Below are positions 42,438 to 50,398 of a DNA stretch of 64,000 nt, piece after piece. Below the pieces are notes generated by a model, which saw only the letters and a program-made list of their open reading frames with translations, did no database searches and had not been told where the DNA came from. The stretch's first letter is position 1, and each line of letters starts with the position of its first letter. Made by a program: the position numbers and the translations under genes. This stretch comes from Candidatus Undinarchaeales archaeon (GTDB taxonomy: Archaea; SpSt-1190; JASMDC01), in the NCBI GenBank assembly GCA_030753015.1, contig JASMDC010000014.1:1-64000 (forward strand), in the 5' to 3' direction.

Positions 42438-42617
42438 ATGCCCACTAAGACGTGCACAACGTGTGGCAAATCCATCGACCTTTCGAAGAAGAAGGAGCAG
42501 CATGCTTCCGTTCGTCTGGAGTACTTCCATCCGAACGGAAAGGACTTCGAACTAAAACGCACGTACTTCTGCTCGCAGGAATGTTTTGCTAAGAAGGTCA
42601 AGGGGGCCAAGAAGTGA
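42438..42617 (+). CDS. Small zinc-finger protein (TRASH/L24e-like)
   Basis: 59 aa, missed by the ORF track because of length. It has the four-Cys pattern CTTCGK...YFCSQECF (CxxC with a CxxxC), resembling the treble-clef/TRASH zinc fingers and ribosomal protein L24e. The spacing between the Cys pairs is longer than in typical L24e and the C-terminus is basic (KKVKGAKK). The TTTTATATG box near 42404 places the start about leaderless to short-leader. The GTG start of the next gene overlaps its stop (GTGA), so it is cotranslated with the GCS2-like ligase. Confidence 0.75.
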   Translation: MPTKTCTTCGKSIDLSKKKEQHASVRLEYFHPNGKDFELKRTYFCSQECFAKKVKGAKK

Positions 42618-43879
42618 ATCCCAAGGAGAAAGAATCAGAGGAACACGAGCCCGAGGTGCACGCATACGATAACATCCGTCGTGTAGGTGGTGAACTTGAA
42701 TCGTTCATCGTCGAGAAACGCGACGGTGAGTACGTACCGGCCCCTATTACAGATAAGATCTTCACTGACGGTCCCTTGATCGATATCGAGAACGTGGGTA
42801 CACTCGCCCGCGAGTTCCACCGGGACATGATCGAGTTCAATCCGGATCCCTGCATCTCGCTCCACGAACACTACGCGCGCCTCAAGACCATGTTCTGGGA
42901 GGCCGAGCTCATGGTCAAGAAAGTGAGGCCGAACGCAGAACTTGTAGGTCTCGCCCTTAACCAGATCAAGCCAGATCCCGCCCTCGACACCACCATCGAT
43001 GACGGCGAATATTCGCGCAAGTATGTCTACCCTTCGTCCCGCTACTACTCGTTCATCGACTACTATAAACAACTGGGTGACAAGGCCGTCCGCGAGTTCC
43101 TCTCCATGGGACTTGTTGTGTCCTACCAAGCGGAGTTCTCCGTACTTAAAGAGGAGCTGGCTCATCTCTACCACTTGAGGCGGAATTTGGTCCCTCTCAT
43201 GGTCGCCATTTGTAGCAATTCACCGACCCTAAACTACCCCGATCTCGTGCTCGACGGCCGGATAACGCTCTATCGCCGTAACTTCTCCCACGGCCATCAG
43301 CACATCGGGATCCCGACCTACATCCCTGAGGACTTCGACGACTATCTCGGCACCCTGGAGGGTCAGCCGCTCATCTTCGACGCAAAGGACGCCCGGGCAA
43401 AGCTCTCAGTAGACTATCGATGGGTCCGACTCAACGTCCCCACATCGGTCATCGTCGAACCACGGGAGATCGACAGTCAACCTTCTATCCTTGAGGACAT
43501 GGCACCCCAGGCCGCCCAGTTCGGTCTCATCGAGGAGAATCGCGACAATCCGTTAATCGACAGTGTGATGAAGGCCACGCCCGAAATGCTTGAGAAGAGC
43601 CTGACCTCGGCCGCCAAGAGCGGACTTGAGGGCGAGTTCTTCACATCAACGGGAAGCCGACCCATGTACGATATATGGGCCGAGCTGCTCGAGATAGCCG
43701 CTGTGAACCTGGAGGAGCGCGGATTTGGTGAGCAGATGTTCCTCAAGCCCTTCGAGCGCCGTATCAAACAGGTGAAGACGCCCGCCCAGGTTTTCATTGA
43801 GATGACACAGAAACGGGGTCTTACGAAGGCCATCGACCGCTTCGTGGAGTGCATGAAGACGGATAAGCCCCTCATCTAA
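42614..43879 (+). CDS. Glutamate-cysteine ligase (GCS2)-like enzyme
   Basis: 421 aa. The fold and motif order resemble the GCS2 family of carboxylate-amine ligases: an N-terminal GGELESFIVE strand (the E of the ExE metal site), a middle SRKYVYPSSRYYSF segment, the RRNLVPLMVAICSNSPTLNYPD stretch corresponding to the family Asn-Ser-Pro motif, and DYRWVRLNVPTSVIVEPREID. GCS2 enzymes make gamma-glutamylcysteine, used as a thiol by some archaea. Similarity is partial, so another ATP-dependent amide ligase is possible. Expressed with a small zinc protein upstream. Confidence 0.65.
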   Translation: MNPKEKESEEHEPEVHAYDNIRRVGGELESFIVEKRDGEYVPAPITDKIFTDGPLIDIENVGTLAREFHRDMIEFNPDPCISLHEHYARLKTMFWEAELMVKKVRPNAELVGLALNQIKPDPALDTTIDDGEYSRKYVYPSSRYYSFIDYYKQLGDKAVREFLSMGLVVSYQAEFSVLKEELAHLYHLRRNLVPLMVAICSNSPTLNYPDLVLDGRITLYRRNFSHGHQHIGIPTYIPEDFDDYLGTLEGQPLIFDAKDARAKLSVDYRWVRLNVPTSVIVEPREIDSQPSILEDMAPQAAQFGLIEENRDNPLIDSVMKATPEMLEKSLTSAAKSGLEGEFFTSTGSRPMYDIWAELLEIAAVNLEERGFGEQMFLKPFERRIKQVKTPAQVFIEMTQKRGLTKAIDRFVECMKTDKPLI

Positions 43880-44227
43880 CTGTGGCTAATCCCCATGTAA
43901 GTAAATAGGGAAGGCCGCCCAGCAAAAGCCGACCTTCCCCCGGTGGCAGGTCACGGACCGAGATGGCCCGTTTTGGGTGGTCGAATAAATTACTTCCTCC
44001 CCCCCTAACCACACTATAAAATAGAATAGTACATTTGGCGTATAAATTGCTAACGCCTCACAAGTATCCCTTTTTCCAAATCAGTATCCCTAAGTCATTA
44101 ATAGGGATAATTCCGCTTCGAATATCGCAGCCACTTTCTCCGGGCATGGCCGTAGTCCCCTATAAACAGTGATAATGGATCGGTCTCCCCCATCTGCTTA
44201 TAAAAAGACGGTCAATAGTGCCCCATC
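43880..44227. other. 348-nt intergenic region with hairpin and repeat elements
   Basis: No ORF or tRNA was found. At 43908-43939 is a hairpin with stem GGGAAGG...CCTTCCC extended by two more pairs past one mismatch; its position 30 nt after the GCS2-like stop would fit an RNA end or small RNA. At 44063-44109 AGTATCCCT occurs twice as direct repeats and once inverted (ATAGGGATA). A TTATAAAA box at about 44198-44205 precedes the next gene by 27 nt. The central 100 nt are AT-rich with no other clear signal. Confidence 0.45.
44063..44109. promoter_or_regulatory. Operator-like repeats AGTATCCCT / AGTATCCCT / ATAGGGATA
   Basis: Two direct copies spaced 20 nt apart (44063-44071 and 44083-44091) and one inverted copy at 44101-44109. 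TATCCCT-A and ATAGGGATA form an inverted pair around a short spacer. They lie about 90 nt upstream of the TATA box of the beta-CASP nuclease gene. Confidence 0.35.
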
Positions 44228-45556
44228 ATGACGGATGATGGCATGTCGGTTAGGTTCCATGGCTCCGGTCTCGAGGTGGGTCGCAGCGCCATCAGCGTCA
44301 GTGTCCCCGGTACGCGTTTGCTCCTCGACTGTGGGCTCAAGCTCGTTCCAGAAGGTGAGGAGCATCCTCTTGCGCTCGATGAGCTCACGGGAGAGCTGGA
44401 CGCCGTGCTCGTCTCCCATGCCCACCTCGACCATGTCGGCTATCTATCTGACTTTGTTGCGGCAGGCTATCACAATCCCATCTACATGACCGAACAGACT
44501 GCGCGGCTGACCCGACTGTTGCTCGAGGACTCGGCCAAGGTCAGGGAGATCCTGGGACACCACTCTCCAGATCCGGGCCCTGCGCTCGACCTGATCCAGC
44601 ACGTACGGCTGGAGGAGGAGGTCCGACTTCCCGGAGGCACTACCTTCTCCGCTCATCAGGCCGGTCATATCCCTGGTGCGGCTGGCCTCCTTGTACGGGG
44701 CAGGGGCAGGTCCATCTTCTACACAGGTGACATTTGTACACGTAAGCTCCACACCATCCCACCAGCAGAGCTACCACAGGGGCCCGTGGATTGCCTCATT
44801 CTCGAGTCCACGTACGGTGGGCTCAGTGATGTCCTCCCGACGATCGAAACACGTGACAGGGCGTTCATGGAGATGATCGGGACGGCTCTCGAACGTCGTG
44901 GTACGGTCCTTGTACCGTCCTTCGCGGTGGGACGGTCACAGGAGGTCATGCTCACCCTCCATGAACACAAGAAAGAGCTTCTGCACCACGGCAATGTCAG
45001 GGTCGTACCGTGCGGCGGCATGCTCTTCGGAGCCACCAAGGTCTACGACAAGGAGGCGAAAAGGCCTATCGGACTAGACACTAAGAATGGCCCGCTGTCA
45101 CCCATCCATATCCCCAAGAACCGCCGGATCGAGAAGGTCGCATCCGGCGAGTTCCCGACGATAGTCATCGCTACTGCCGGCATGCTTACCGGCGGCAGCT
45201 CACCCCGATACCTGCGACATCTTGCCGGTGATAGCCGGAACCTCATCCTCATCGTAGGATATCAGGCGGAAGGGACTCCCGGCAGAGAGCTGTTGGATGG
45301 TTCACGTCGGATAATGATAGACGGACAGCAAGTGGACATCAAGGCCGAGGTCGGATTCGTGAGCTTCTCGTCCCACACCTACCACGAGCAGTCCCTATCC
45401 CTGGTTCAGGATCTCTCTCCCGGGACCGTGCTCTGTAATCATGGAGAGCCATTGAAATGCGCTGAACTCGCCAGCGCGGTGGAGGAGCGGCTCGGGATCA
45501 AGGCCTCGGCGCCACCGAACGGTACGATGATCAGGGTGGCTGCACGTCCGACATAA
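44228..45556 (+). CDS. Beta-CASP metallo-beta-lactamase ribonuclease (aCPSF2-like)
   Basis: 442 aa without KH domains, the length of archaeal aCPSF2 rather than aCPSF1. The MBL motif 2 is SHAHLDHVG, with further metal ligands in AGHIPGAAGLL and FYTGDIC. The beta-CASP part has ILESTYGG, TVLVPSFAVGRSQEVML, TIVIATAGMLTGGSSPRYL and the terminal FSSHTYHEQSL...LCNHGEP. These enzymes cleave RNA endonucleolytically or degrade it 5' to 3'. In archaea aCPSF2 takes part in mRNA turnover. Leaderless start: TATA is 27 nt upstream. The neighbouring operon is convergent. Confidence 0.93.
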   Translation: MTDDGMSVRFHGSGLEVGRSAISVSVPGTRLLLDCGLKLVPEGEEHPLALDELTGELDAVLVSHAHLDHVGYLSDFVAAGYHNPIYMTEQTARLTRLLLEDSAKVREILGHHSPDPGPALDLIQHVRLEEEVRLPGGTTFSAHQAGHIPGAAGLLVRGRGRSIFYTGDICTRKLHTIPPAELPQGPVDCLILESTYGGLSDVLPTIETRDRAFMEMIGTALERRGTVLVPSFAVGRSQEVMLTLHEHKKELLHHGNVRVVPCGGMLFGATKVYDKEAKRPIGLDTKNGPLSPIHIPKNRRIEKVASGEFPTIVIATAGMLTGGSSPRYLRHLAGDSRNLILIVGYQAEGTPGRELLDGSRRIMIDGQQVDIKAEVGFVSFSSHTYHEQSLSLVQDLSPGTVLCNHGEPLKCAELASAVEERLGIKASAPPNGTMIRVAARPT

Positions 45557-45596
45557 GGCCTTCGAGAACATGCTCAGGATAGTAACTTGTCCCGAC

Positions 45597-46595
45597 CTAC
45601 AGCTCGGAGTACTCCTCTTGACGACGGCGGATGATGATGTAGCGCATATAGAGCAACACCACGACGCCCGTGATGAGGATTATCGAGATGAGCAGGACCT
45701 GGACGAGGTTCTCGAAGTCAAGCTTCGCGATGTTATACTCCACGTGAGCGTCCCAGTAGATGTATATCATCTCCTGGGCCGAGTCGTGCTGTCCGATGAC
45801 CGAATAGGAGCGACGCGCGCTCTCAAGGGCGCTCTTCCCCTGGGCGTAGCGGATCATCTTGAGATACGACACTGAACCCGCGTAGTCCTGGATAATCTGC
45901 TTCCCTTCAGCGCTCTTCTCCAGGGCATTGGTCGTATGGGCCGTACAATCCTCTACGGCCTCTTTGTGGCGGGTGGCATACTCCTCTGCTCTGGCCGATT
46001 TGCACGTGCGTGCCCATGAAGAGACCCGATCGAGCACTTCGGCCTGACGACACACGTTCGGCTCACCTTCCACGATGGCGTCGAACACGGAGAGCGCGAC
46101 GAAGCAGATGTCCTCGTAGGTATCGTCCACGTTCGTGAGGACCTCGGTGACCTCCTCATGCTCGAAAGAGGCCACGGTGAGGTTCTGCCGGTCCTCGGCG
46201 AGTGCCTCGATATTGTCGGTTATGGTACTGAAGCTCTCGATAGATTGGGCCTGCTCGTATGCCATGGATGATGCTGTGACCGCCCAGTACGTATCTCGTG
46301 TGTGATTGATGAAGTCATAGGTGGACGAGAGGAAGGTGGCCCCGAAGGTACCGTCCTTGCCGGAAGGGAGAGTCTGCGAATCGCAGAGGTAGGAGAGGTC
46401 CCGGGCGAAGTGGCACACCGATGAGGCCGTTGGGATGTCGGTTATGAACGTATCCCGGTGGCCACGCGAGATTATCTCCGAGTAGAGATCGATGAGCTGG
46501 CGACACGGTCGCGGCTCCGCCAATACCGGCATCAGCATAACGAGCAGTACTACTGTCGCAATGACCAGTAAGCGGGTCGTTCCATTCGACCTCAC
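45597..46595 (-). CDS. Exported single-pass membrane protein, last gene of the FtsZ-like operon
   Basis: 332 aa. Signal peptide (LLVIATVVLLVMLMPVLAEPRPC), then a helical, Cys-containing extracytoplasmic domain of about 260 residues (pairs such as CRQAEVLDR and CHFARDL), a C-terminal membrane helix (LVQVLLISIILITGVVVLLYM) and a short basic cytosolic tail with RRRQEEYSEL. The GTG start overlaps the preceding stop by 4 nt (GTGA), so it is coupled to the 959-aa gene. No known family. Orientation puts the tail in the same compartment as the FtsZ-like GTPase encoded first in the operon, so a physical link is possible. Confidence 0.7.
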   Translation of the reverse strand: MRSNGTTRLLVIATVVLLVMLMPVLAEPRPCRQLIDLYSEIISRGHRDTFITDIPTASSVCHFARDLSYLCDSQTLPSGKDGTFGATFLSSTYDFINHTRDTYWAVTASSMAYEQAQSIESFSTITDNIEALAEDRQNLTVASFEHEEVTEVLTNVDDTYEDICFVALSVFDAIVEGEPNVCRQAEVLDRVSSWARTCKSARAEEYATRHKEAVEDCTAHTTNALEKSAEGKQIIQDYAGSVSYLKMIRYAQGKSALESARRSYSVIGQHDSAQEMIYIYWDAHVEYNIAKLDFENLVQVLLISIILITGVVVLLYMRYIIIRRRQEEYSEL

Positions 46596-49471
46596 AGCTC
46601 AAGCACCTTCTGCGTCTTGATCCGATAACGCACGTACATACCTGTGATGATGACGGTGACCATGAACGCGAATGCCACGACGACATTGACCAGTGTCGAC
46701 CAGAGCATGGCCAGGTCCTCGCGTTCGCTCTCGATGATGATGAGCTCGTTCCGCACACGTTCCGCGTCCTCCGTGAGATTCAGGTACTCACTTCCTAAGT
46801 CCCCTACAATCTCCCTGTACTCTTTGATGACCCTGTCGTACTTCTCCAGCGCGCGAGGGGGGAGGATACGGTCGCCCAATGCCTCCTGTCTGAGACCTTG
46901 GACATTCTCATACTTCGTCGAGACCTCGTCGAGCTTGTCGATGATATTACAGCGCAGGTTCACCCGGCTGAAGAACACGTTGGCCATGGCACCGTTGTGG
47001 CGCAGACGCTCAGAACGTGTCGTGGGTTTCAGGCAGTAGTACCTTCCGACATCCTCGAACGTTTTCAGGAGGGTGGCATTGGCCTTCTCGCAGATCGGCC
47101 GCGCCTCCTCGATATCGATGCACAACACTTCGAGGTTGCGCTCGGTCGAACGCAAGATGGAGAGAGCGCGGACCGACGTGAGATTATGGCTCCGCTTCAT
47201 TTCGTTGAGGGTTAGGACGTTCGTCGAGAACACCGAGAAGGAAGATACGAGGGAGGCGGCTTTCGCCGACATGACCGGATCTTTCTTCGACCAGTCATCG
47301 CAGTGGACCAGGAAATCGCGCAGAGCCTTCTTCTCCTCTGGGAACCGTTTATCGATGAGCTTGATGTCGTCCCGGGCCTTCCGACAGCTCGGTGGGATGA
47401 TCTCGAACTCCATGGGTCTCTCATCGGCGGCCCGGTCATCGTTCAGGGCATCGATGACAAGGCCGATCGTGTAGTCCCCTCTCGGATCGGAGAAGTCGAA
47501 CCCAAGGCCTATTGGCAGCGTAAGGCGGCCCCCCTTGTCGATCTCGAACACGGGCGAGGGTACCTCTACTGCTTTGGCATGACGCACACACGCCTCCCCG
47601 GCCCCAACGGGGCAGGACCGGGCAACGACACTGAACGTTATGTTCCGGAGAGGGGTGAACCCGCCAACCTCTGCCAGGGTGAGGCTCGTGTTACCAGTGA
47701 TCGACGGCGGGCGTTCCTTGTAGAGCGTGAGCTTGTCCGGCATCTCGATCATGAGCTGTGGGTGGGGGATCGTGAAGGAGAATGGGACCGTCCGGTCACC
47801 ACGGTCAGGTATGGTAATGCGCAGCCCGCAGGTGTACTTATCTGGCGGGAGGTAATGGGGTACGTTCACCTCGAGGTCGAAGTCACCGGTCTCTTTTGCC
47901 GATACACCGATAGTCCCCTTAGCGACAGTGATGAATGTATTATTGAAATCACAGTCCACGATCTCGCCAGTAATCCCCTCAGCACAACCTCCATCGACCT
48001 CGATGATGGTTATGTTCTGTGACCGGAAATCCCCGCAAGGGAGCTCACGCATGTCCACATTCTCTGCCTTGAGGAGATAGTCAAAGCGTGGTACTTTGAG
48101 GAACAGGACTGTCTCTTTCTTTGCTTGTTCGGTCTTCGTGCGTGGATATGTCGCTGCTAGCCGGCCCGTGTACTCCCCCGCATTGATGTACTTGGGGACC
48201 ATGATATTCAGGGTACCGCTTATCCGGTCACCAGGGGAGAGGTTGTCGGTCTTTTCAGCTTCGAACTCGAATGTGAAGTCCTTGATATTGCCCGTTATGT
48301 CCAACTTGAGGTCACGAACGCAGCCGGAGGTGGATGGTACGTACAGCTCGATGGGCTGCTTGAGCTCCCCCTTGCAGGGTGCGTCGAGCCCGATCGACCG
48401 GGGGCTCAGACGGAGCTCTGGAGGTCGGACTGACACAGCTGCGGGGACCTGTAGCATTTCATCCCCGAAGCGGAGGTTGATCTTGTAATCATCCTGCTTC
48501 TCATCCTCGTCCTCCAGGAGCGTGAGGTTGCCCAGAGTGAAGTCGACAGTTACCTTACCGCACTTGGGGAGCGTGTAGCTCTTCGAAGTGAAGATGAACG
48601 GATGGTCGTCCATGTTCACGTCAACTTCGAGCGGCAGATCGAACACGCAGCAGCGGTCCTCGATGGTTATGGTCCGTTCCTCGTTACCACAAGCGTTCTC
48701 GAATGAGAATGTATCAGGGCTTACTCGTACGTCCAGCGCTGGCACGAACCGAATGTTCAGGTCCACGACGATCTCAAGGGCGTTCGAACCCTCGATCCGA
48801 AGGGGTGTCGAATAGGTCGTCCATGGTGTGAGCACCTGTACTGTCTTCATGTTGAGCGTGATGTATTGGACCTGTCCCGATCTGACCTCACTGAAGCTCA
48901 ACTGGTTCCCGAAGCGATCACCAAGGCTGATCTCCAGAGGACAATCCCCGTCCTCGTTACACATGTATGATGAGTCCAATTGTGCCACAACGTTGTACGC
49001 GTCGAGCTTACCCTGATTGGTCAGGGAAAGACTGTCCGTAACCTTGACGGCCCCGGAAGAGCGACATGGGATCTCGATGTCCTTTGCGTACTCTATCGGA
49101 ACGGTGCGGAGGTTGGCACGCGCTTTCGCTACGTTGAAGGAGACGTATGTGGACTTCGGGCTACCGGTCAGGTTGTAAGCCTCGATCTTTAGCTTGTAGC
49201 TGCCTGTGCTCAGCTTCCCGATCATTATCTCGTGGCTTGTGGACCAGGAAGCATCGGTCCCGAGGACACGACCCCGGTCGTCCTTGACCTGTGCCTGGGA
49301 GTTCTGATTGGTCGAGATCGTGATCGTGAGAAGGTCTGCATCGGTCGCATAATCATAGGGTTCCTTCGATGCGATGACCTGAGCGGAACTCGTGAACCTG
49401 AAGTCATCCGCCACGGCGGACAAGCAGAGGAGGATCGACAGAGCGAGTAGTATGCGCTGGTAGCGAGCCAT
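46592..49471 (-). CDS. Large extracytoplasmic Ig-like/coiled-coil membrane protein
   Basis: 959 aa. Signal peptide (ILLALSILLCLSAVADD). Residues about 30-690 form a string of beta-sandwich domains, each with paired cysteines, reading like repeated Ig/NEW-type folds (PRSIGLDAPCKG, NVDMRELPCGDFRSQNI, DTFSFENACGNEERTI share an x-x-PCxG/E strand). Residues about 700-915 are helical with a coiled coil. One membrane helix (LWSTLVNVVVAFAFMVTVIITGMYV) and a short basic tail end the chain. The Cys pairs suggest disulfides outside the cell. The ATG directly follows the stop of the 308-aa gene with no gap. Probably a surface or trans-envelope adhesin-like structural protein; no family was recognised. 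Confidence 0.72.
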   Translation of the reverse strand: MARYQRILLALSILLCLSAVADDFRFTSSAQVIASKEPYDYATDADLLTITISTNQNSQAQVKDDRGRVLGTDASWSTSHEIMIGKLSTGSYKLKIEAYNLTGSPKSTYVSFNVAKARANLRTVPIEYAKDIEIPCRSSGAVKVTDSLSLTNQGKLDAYNVVAQLDSSYMCNEDGDCPLEISLGDRFGNQLSFSEVRSGQVQYITLNMKTVQVLTPWTTYSTPLRIEGSNALEIVVDLNIRFVPALDVRVSPDTFSFENACGNEERTITIEDRCCVFDLPLEVDVNMDDHPFIFTSKSYTLPKCGKVTVDFTLGNLTLLEDEDEKQDDYKINLRFGDEMLQVPAAVSVRPPELRLSPRSIGLDAPCKGELKQPIELYVPSTSGCVRDLKLDITGNIKDFTFEFEAEKTDNLSPGDRISGTLNIMVPKYINAGEYTGRLAATYPRTKTEQAKKETVLFLKVPRFDYLLKAENVDMRELPCGDFRSQNITIIEVDGGCAEGITGEIVDCDFNNTFITVAKGTIGVSAKETGDFDLEVNVPHYLPPDKYTCGLRITIPDRGDRTVPFSFTIPHPQLMIEMPDKLTLYKERPPSITGNTSLTLAEVGGFTPLRNITFSVVARSCPVGAGEACVRHAKAVEVPSPVFEIDKGGRLTLPIGLGFDFSDPRGDYTIGLVIDALNDDRAADERPMEFEIIPPSCRKARDDIKLIDKRFPEEKKALRDFLVHCDDWSKKDPVMSAKAASLVSSFSVFSTNVLTLNEMKRSHNLTSVRALSILRSTERNLEVLCIDIEEARPICEKANATLLKTFEDVGRYYCLKPTTRSERLRHNGAMANVFFSRVNLRCNIIDKLDEVSTKYENVQGLRQEALGDRILPPRALEKYDRVIKEYREIVGDLGSEYLNLTEDAERVRNELIIIESEREDLAMLWSTLVNVVVAFAFMVTVIITGMYVRYRIKTQKVLEL

Positions 49472-50398
49472 TCAACCACGCCCCAGGAGCAGGAGCACCG
49501 CACCAGCGATGGCCAGTATCACCGACACCCCCAAGGCACCTAGGGCCACCGACCGGGGCTGGACGATGTTAGTGGAGCTTGTGAACGTTTTCCAGAACTC
49601 CACTTGTGCACGATACTTCCGATCGTAGGCGATTATGATAACGATCACCAGGAAGCATCCAACGAGCGCTGCCGGGGCTATCCGCGTCGTTACGAGCCCG
49701 GGAATGCGTGTGCTCTCATCCTCCAACAACATCTTAGACTTCTTGAGTTCCTCCTTGAAGCTCTCAAGAGGGGCCTCGGGCCCGAGCCCGGTAACTCCCA
49801 TTTCCTTGATGTTCTTCTGTGATGCTTCTCCGGCCTCGACGACACGCGACTCGTACAATGAGGGGTAGTCAAGAAGGAACTTGCGCTCGGGTTCAGTCAA
49901 GGCTGCGAGCTCTTCCGACGTCGGGACCGTGCCAATGCGCAGGTCCGCTGTATACCGGGAGAGCCTTAGGGCACGACTGGCGGTCATTACCGATTCATGT
50001 ACGCATGAGGGCCGGTCACATATCGTTGCCCAGGATATCTCCATCCAATCGGTGATTAGCGTGTCGACACGGGCTCCTGACTCGGACACCGCACGCGTCA
50101 CCTCTGAAATGAAGCCCGACATGACATGCTTGAAGGATTCCGGTGTGCAACCAGTAACTCCGCTGAGCGCCTGTTCTCCAGTCTCGCATATGGAGAGGTT
50201 AGCAAGGACCGGATCATCAACATATCCTTCGATGAACTTCGCGTCCATTTTTCCACGGACAGGTCTGATGAGATCGATACAATCCTTGGGAGCACCTTTA
50301 TCCGGTTCGCAAGCAGGTGGTTCGCCCTCGAACACGAACTGTGTACATCCACTGATGAGTACGAATGAGAGCAGGAGAACTGCGTACTTACTCTTCAT
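49472..50398 (-). CDS. Lipoprotein-like membrane protein of the FtsZ-like operon
   Basis: 308 aa. The signal peptide KYAVLLLSFVLISGC ends in a lipobox-like LISGC, so the mature end may be lipidated at Cys18. A helical ectodomain of about 220 residues with several Cys (CEPDKGAPKDC, CDRPSC) is followed by two membrane helices near the C-terminus (APAALVGCFLVIVIIIAY and VALGALGVSVILAIAGAVLLLL). The ATG at 50398 overlaps the 645-aa gene by 11 nt. The ORF-track extension to 50446 only adds sequence from the overlapping gene. The family is unknown. Confidence 0.65.
   Translation of the reverse strand: MKSKYAVLLLSFVLISGCTQFVFEGEPPACEPDKGAPKDCIDLIRPVRGKMDAKFIEGYVDDPVLANLSICETGEQALSGVTGCTPESFKHVMSGFISEVTRAVSESGARVDTLITDWMEISWATICDRPSCVHESVMTASRALRLSRYTADLRIGTVPTSEELAALTEPERKFLLDYPSLYESRVVEAGEASQKNIKEMGVTGLGPEAPLESFKEELKKSKMLLEDESTRIPGLVTTRIAPAALVGCFLVIVIIIAYDRKYRAQVEFWKTFTSSTNIVQPRSVALGALGVSVILAIAGAVLLLLGRG

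Noticed and set aside
42438-42617. Calling the small zinc protein ribosomal L24e
   Set aside because: The CxxC...CxxxC spacing and flanking residues differ from L24e, and it is paired with a metabolic enzyme.
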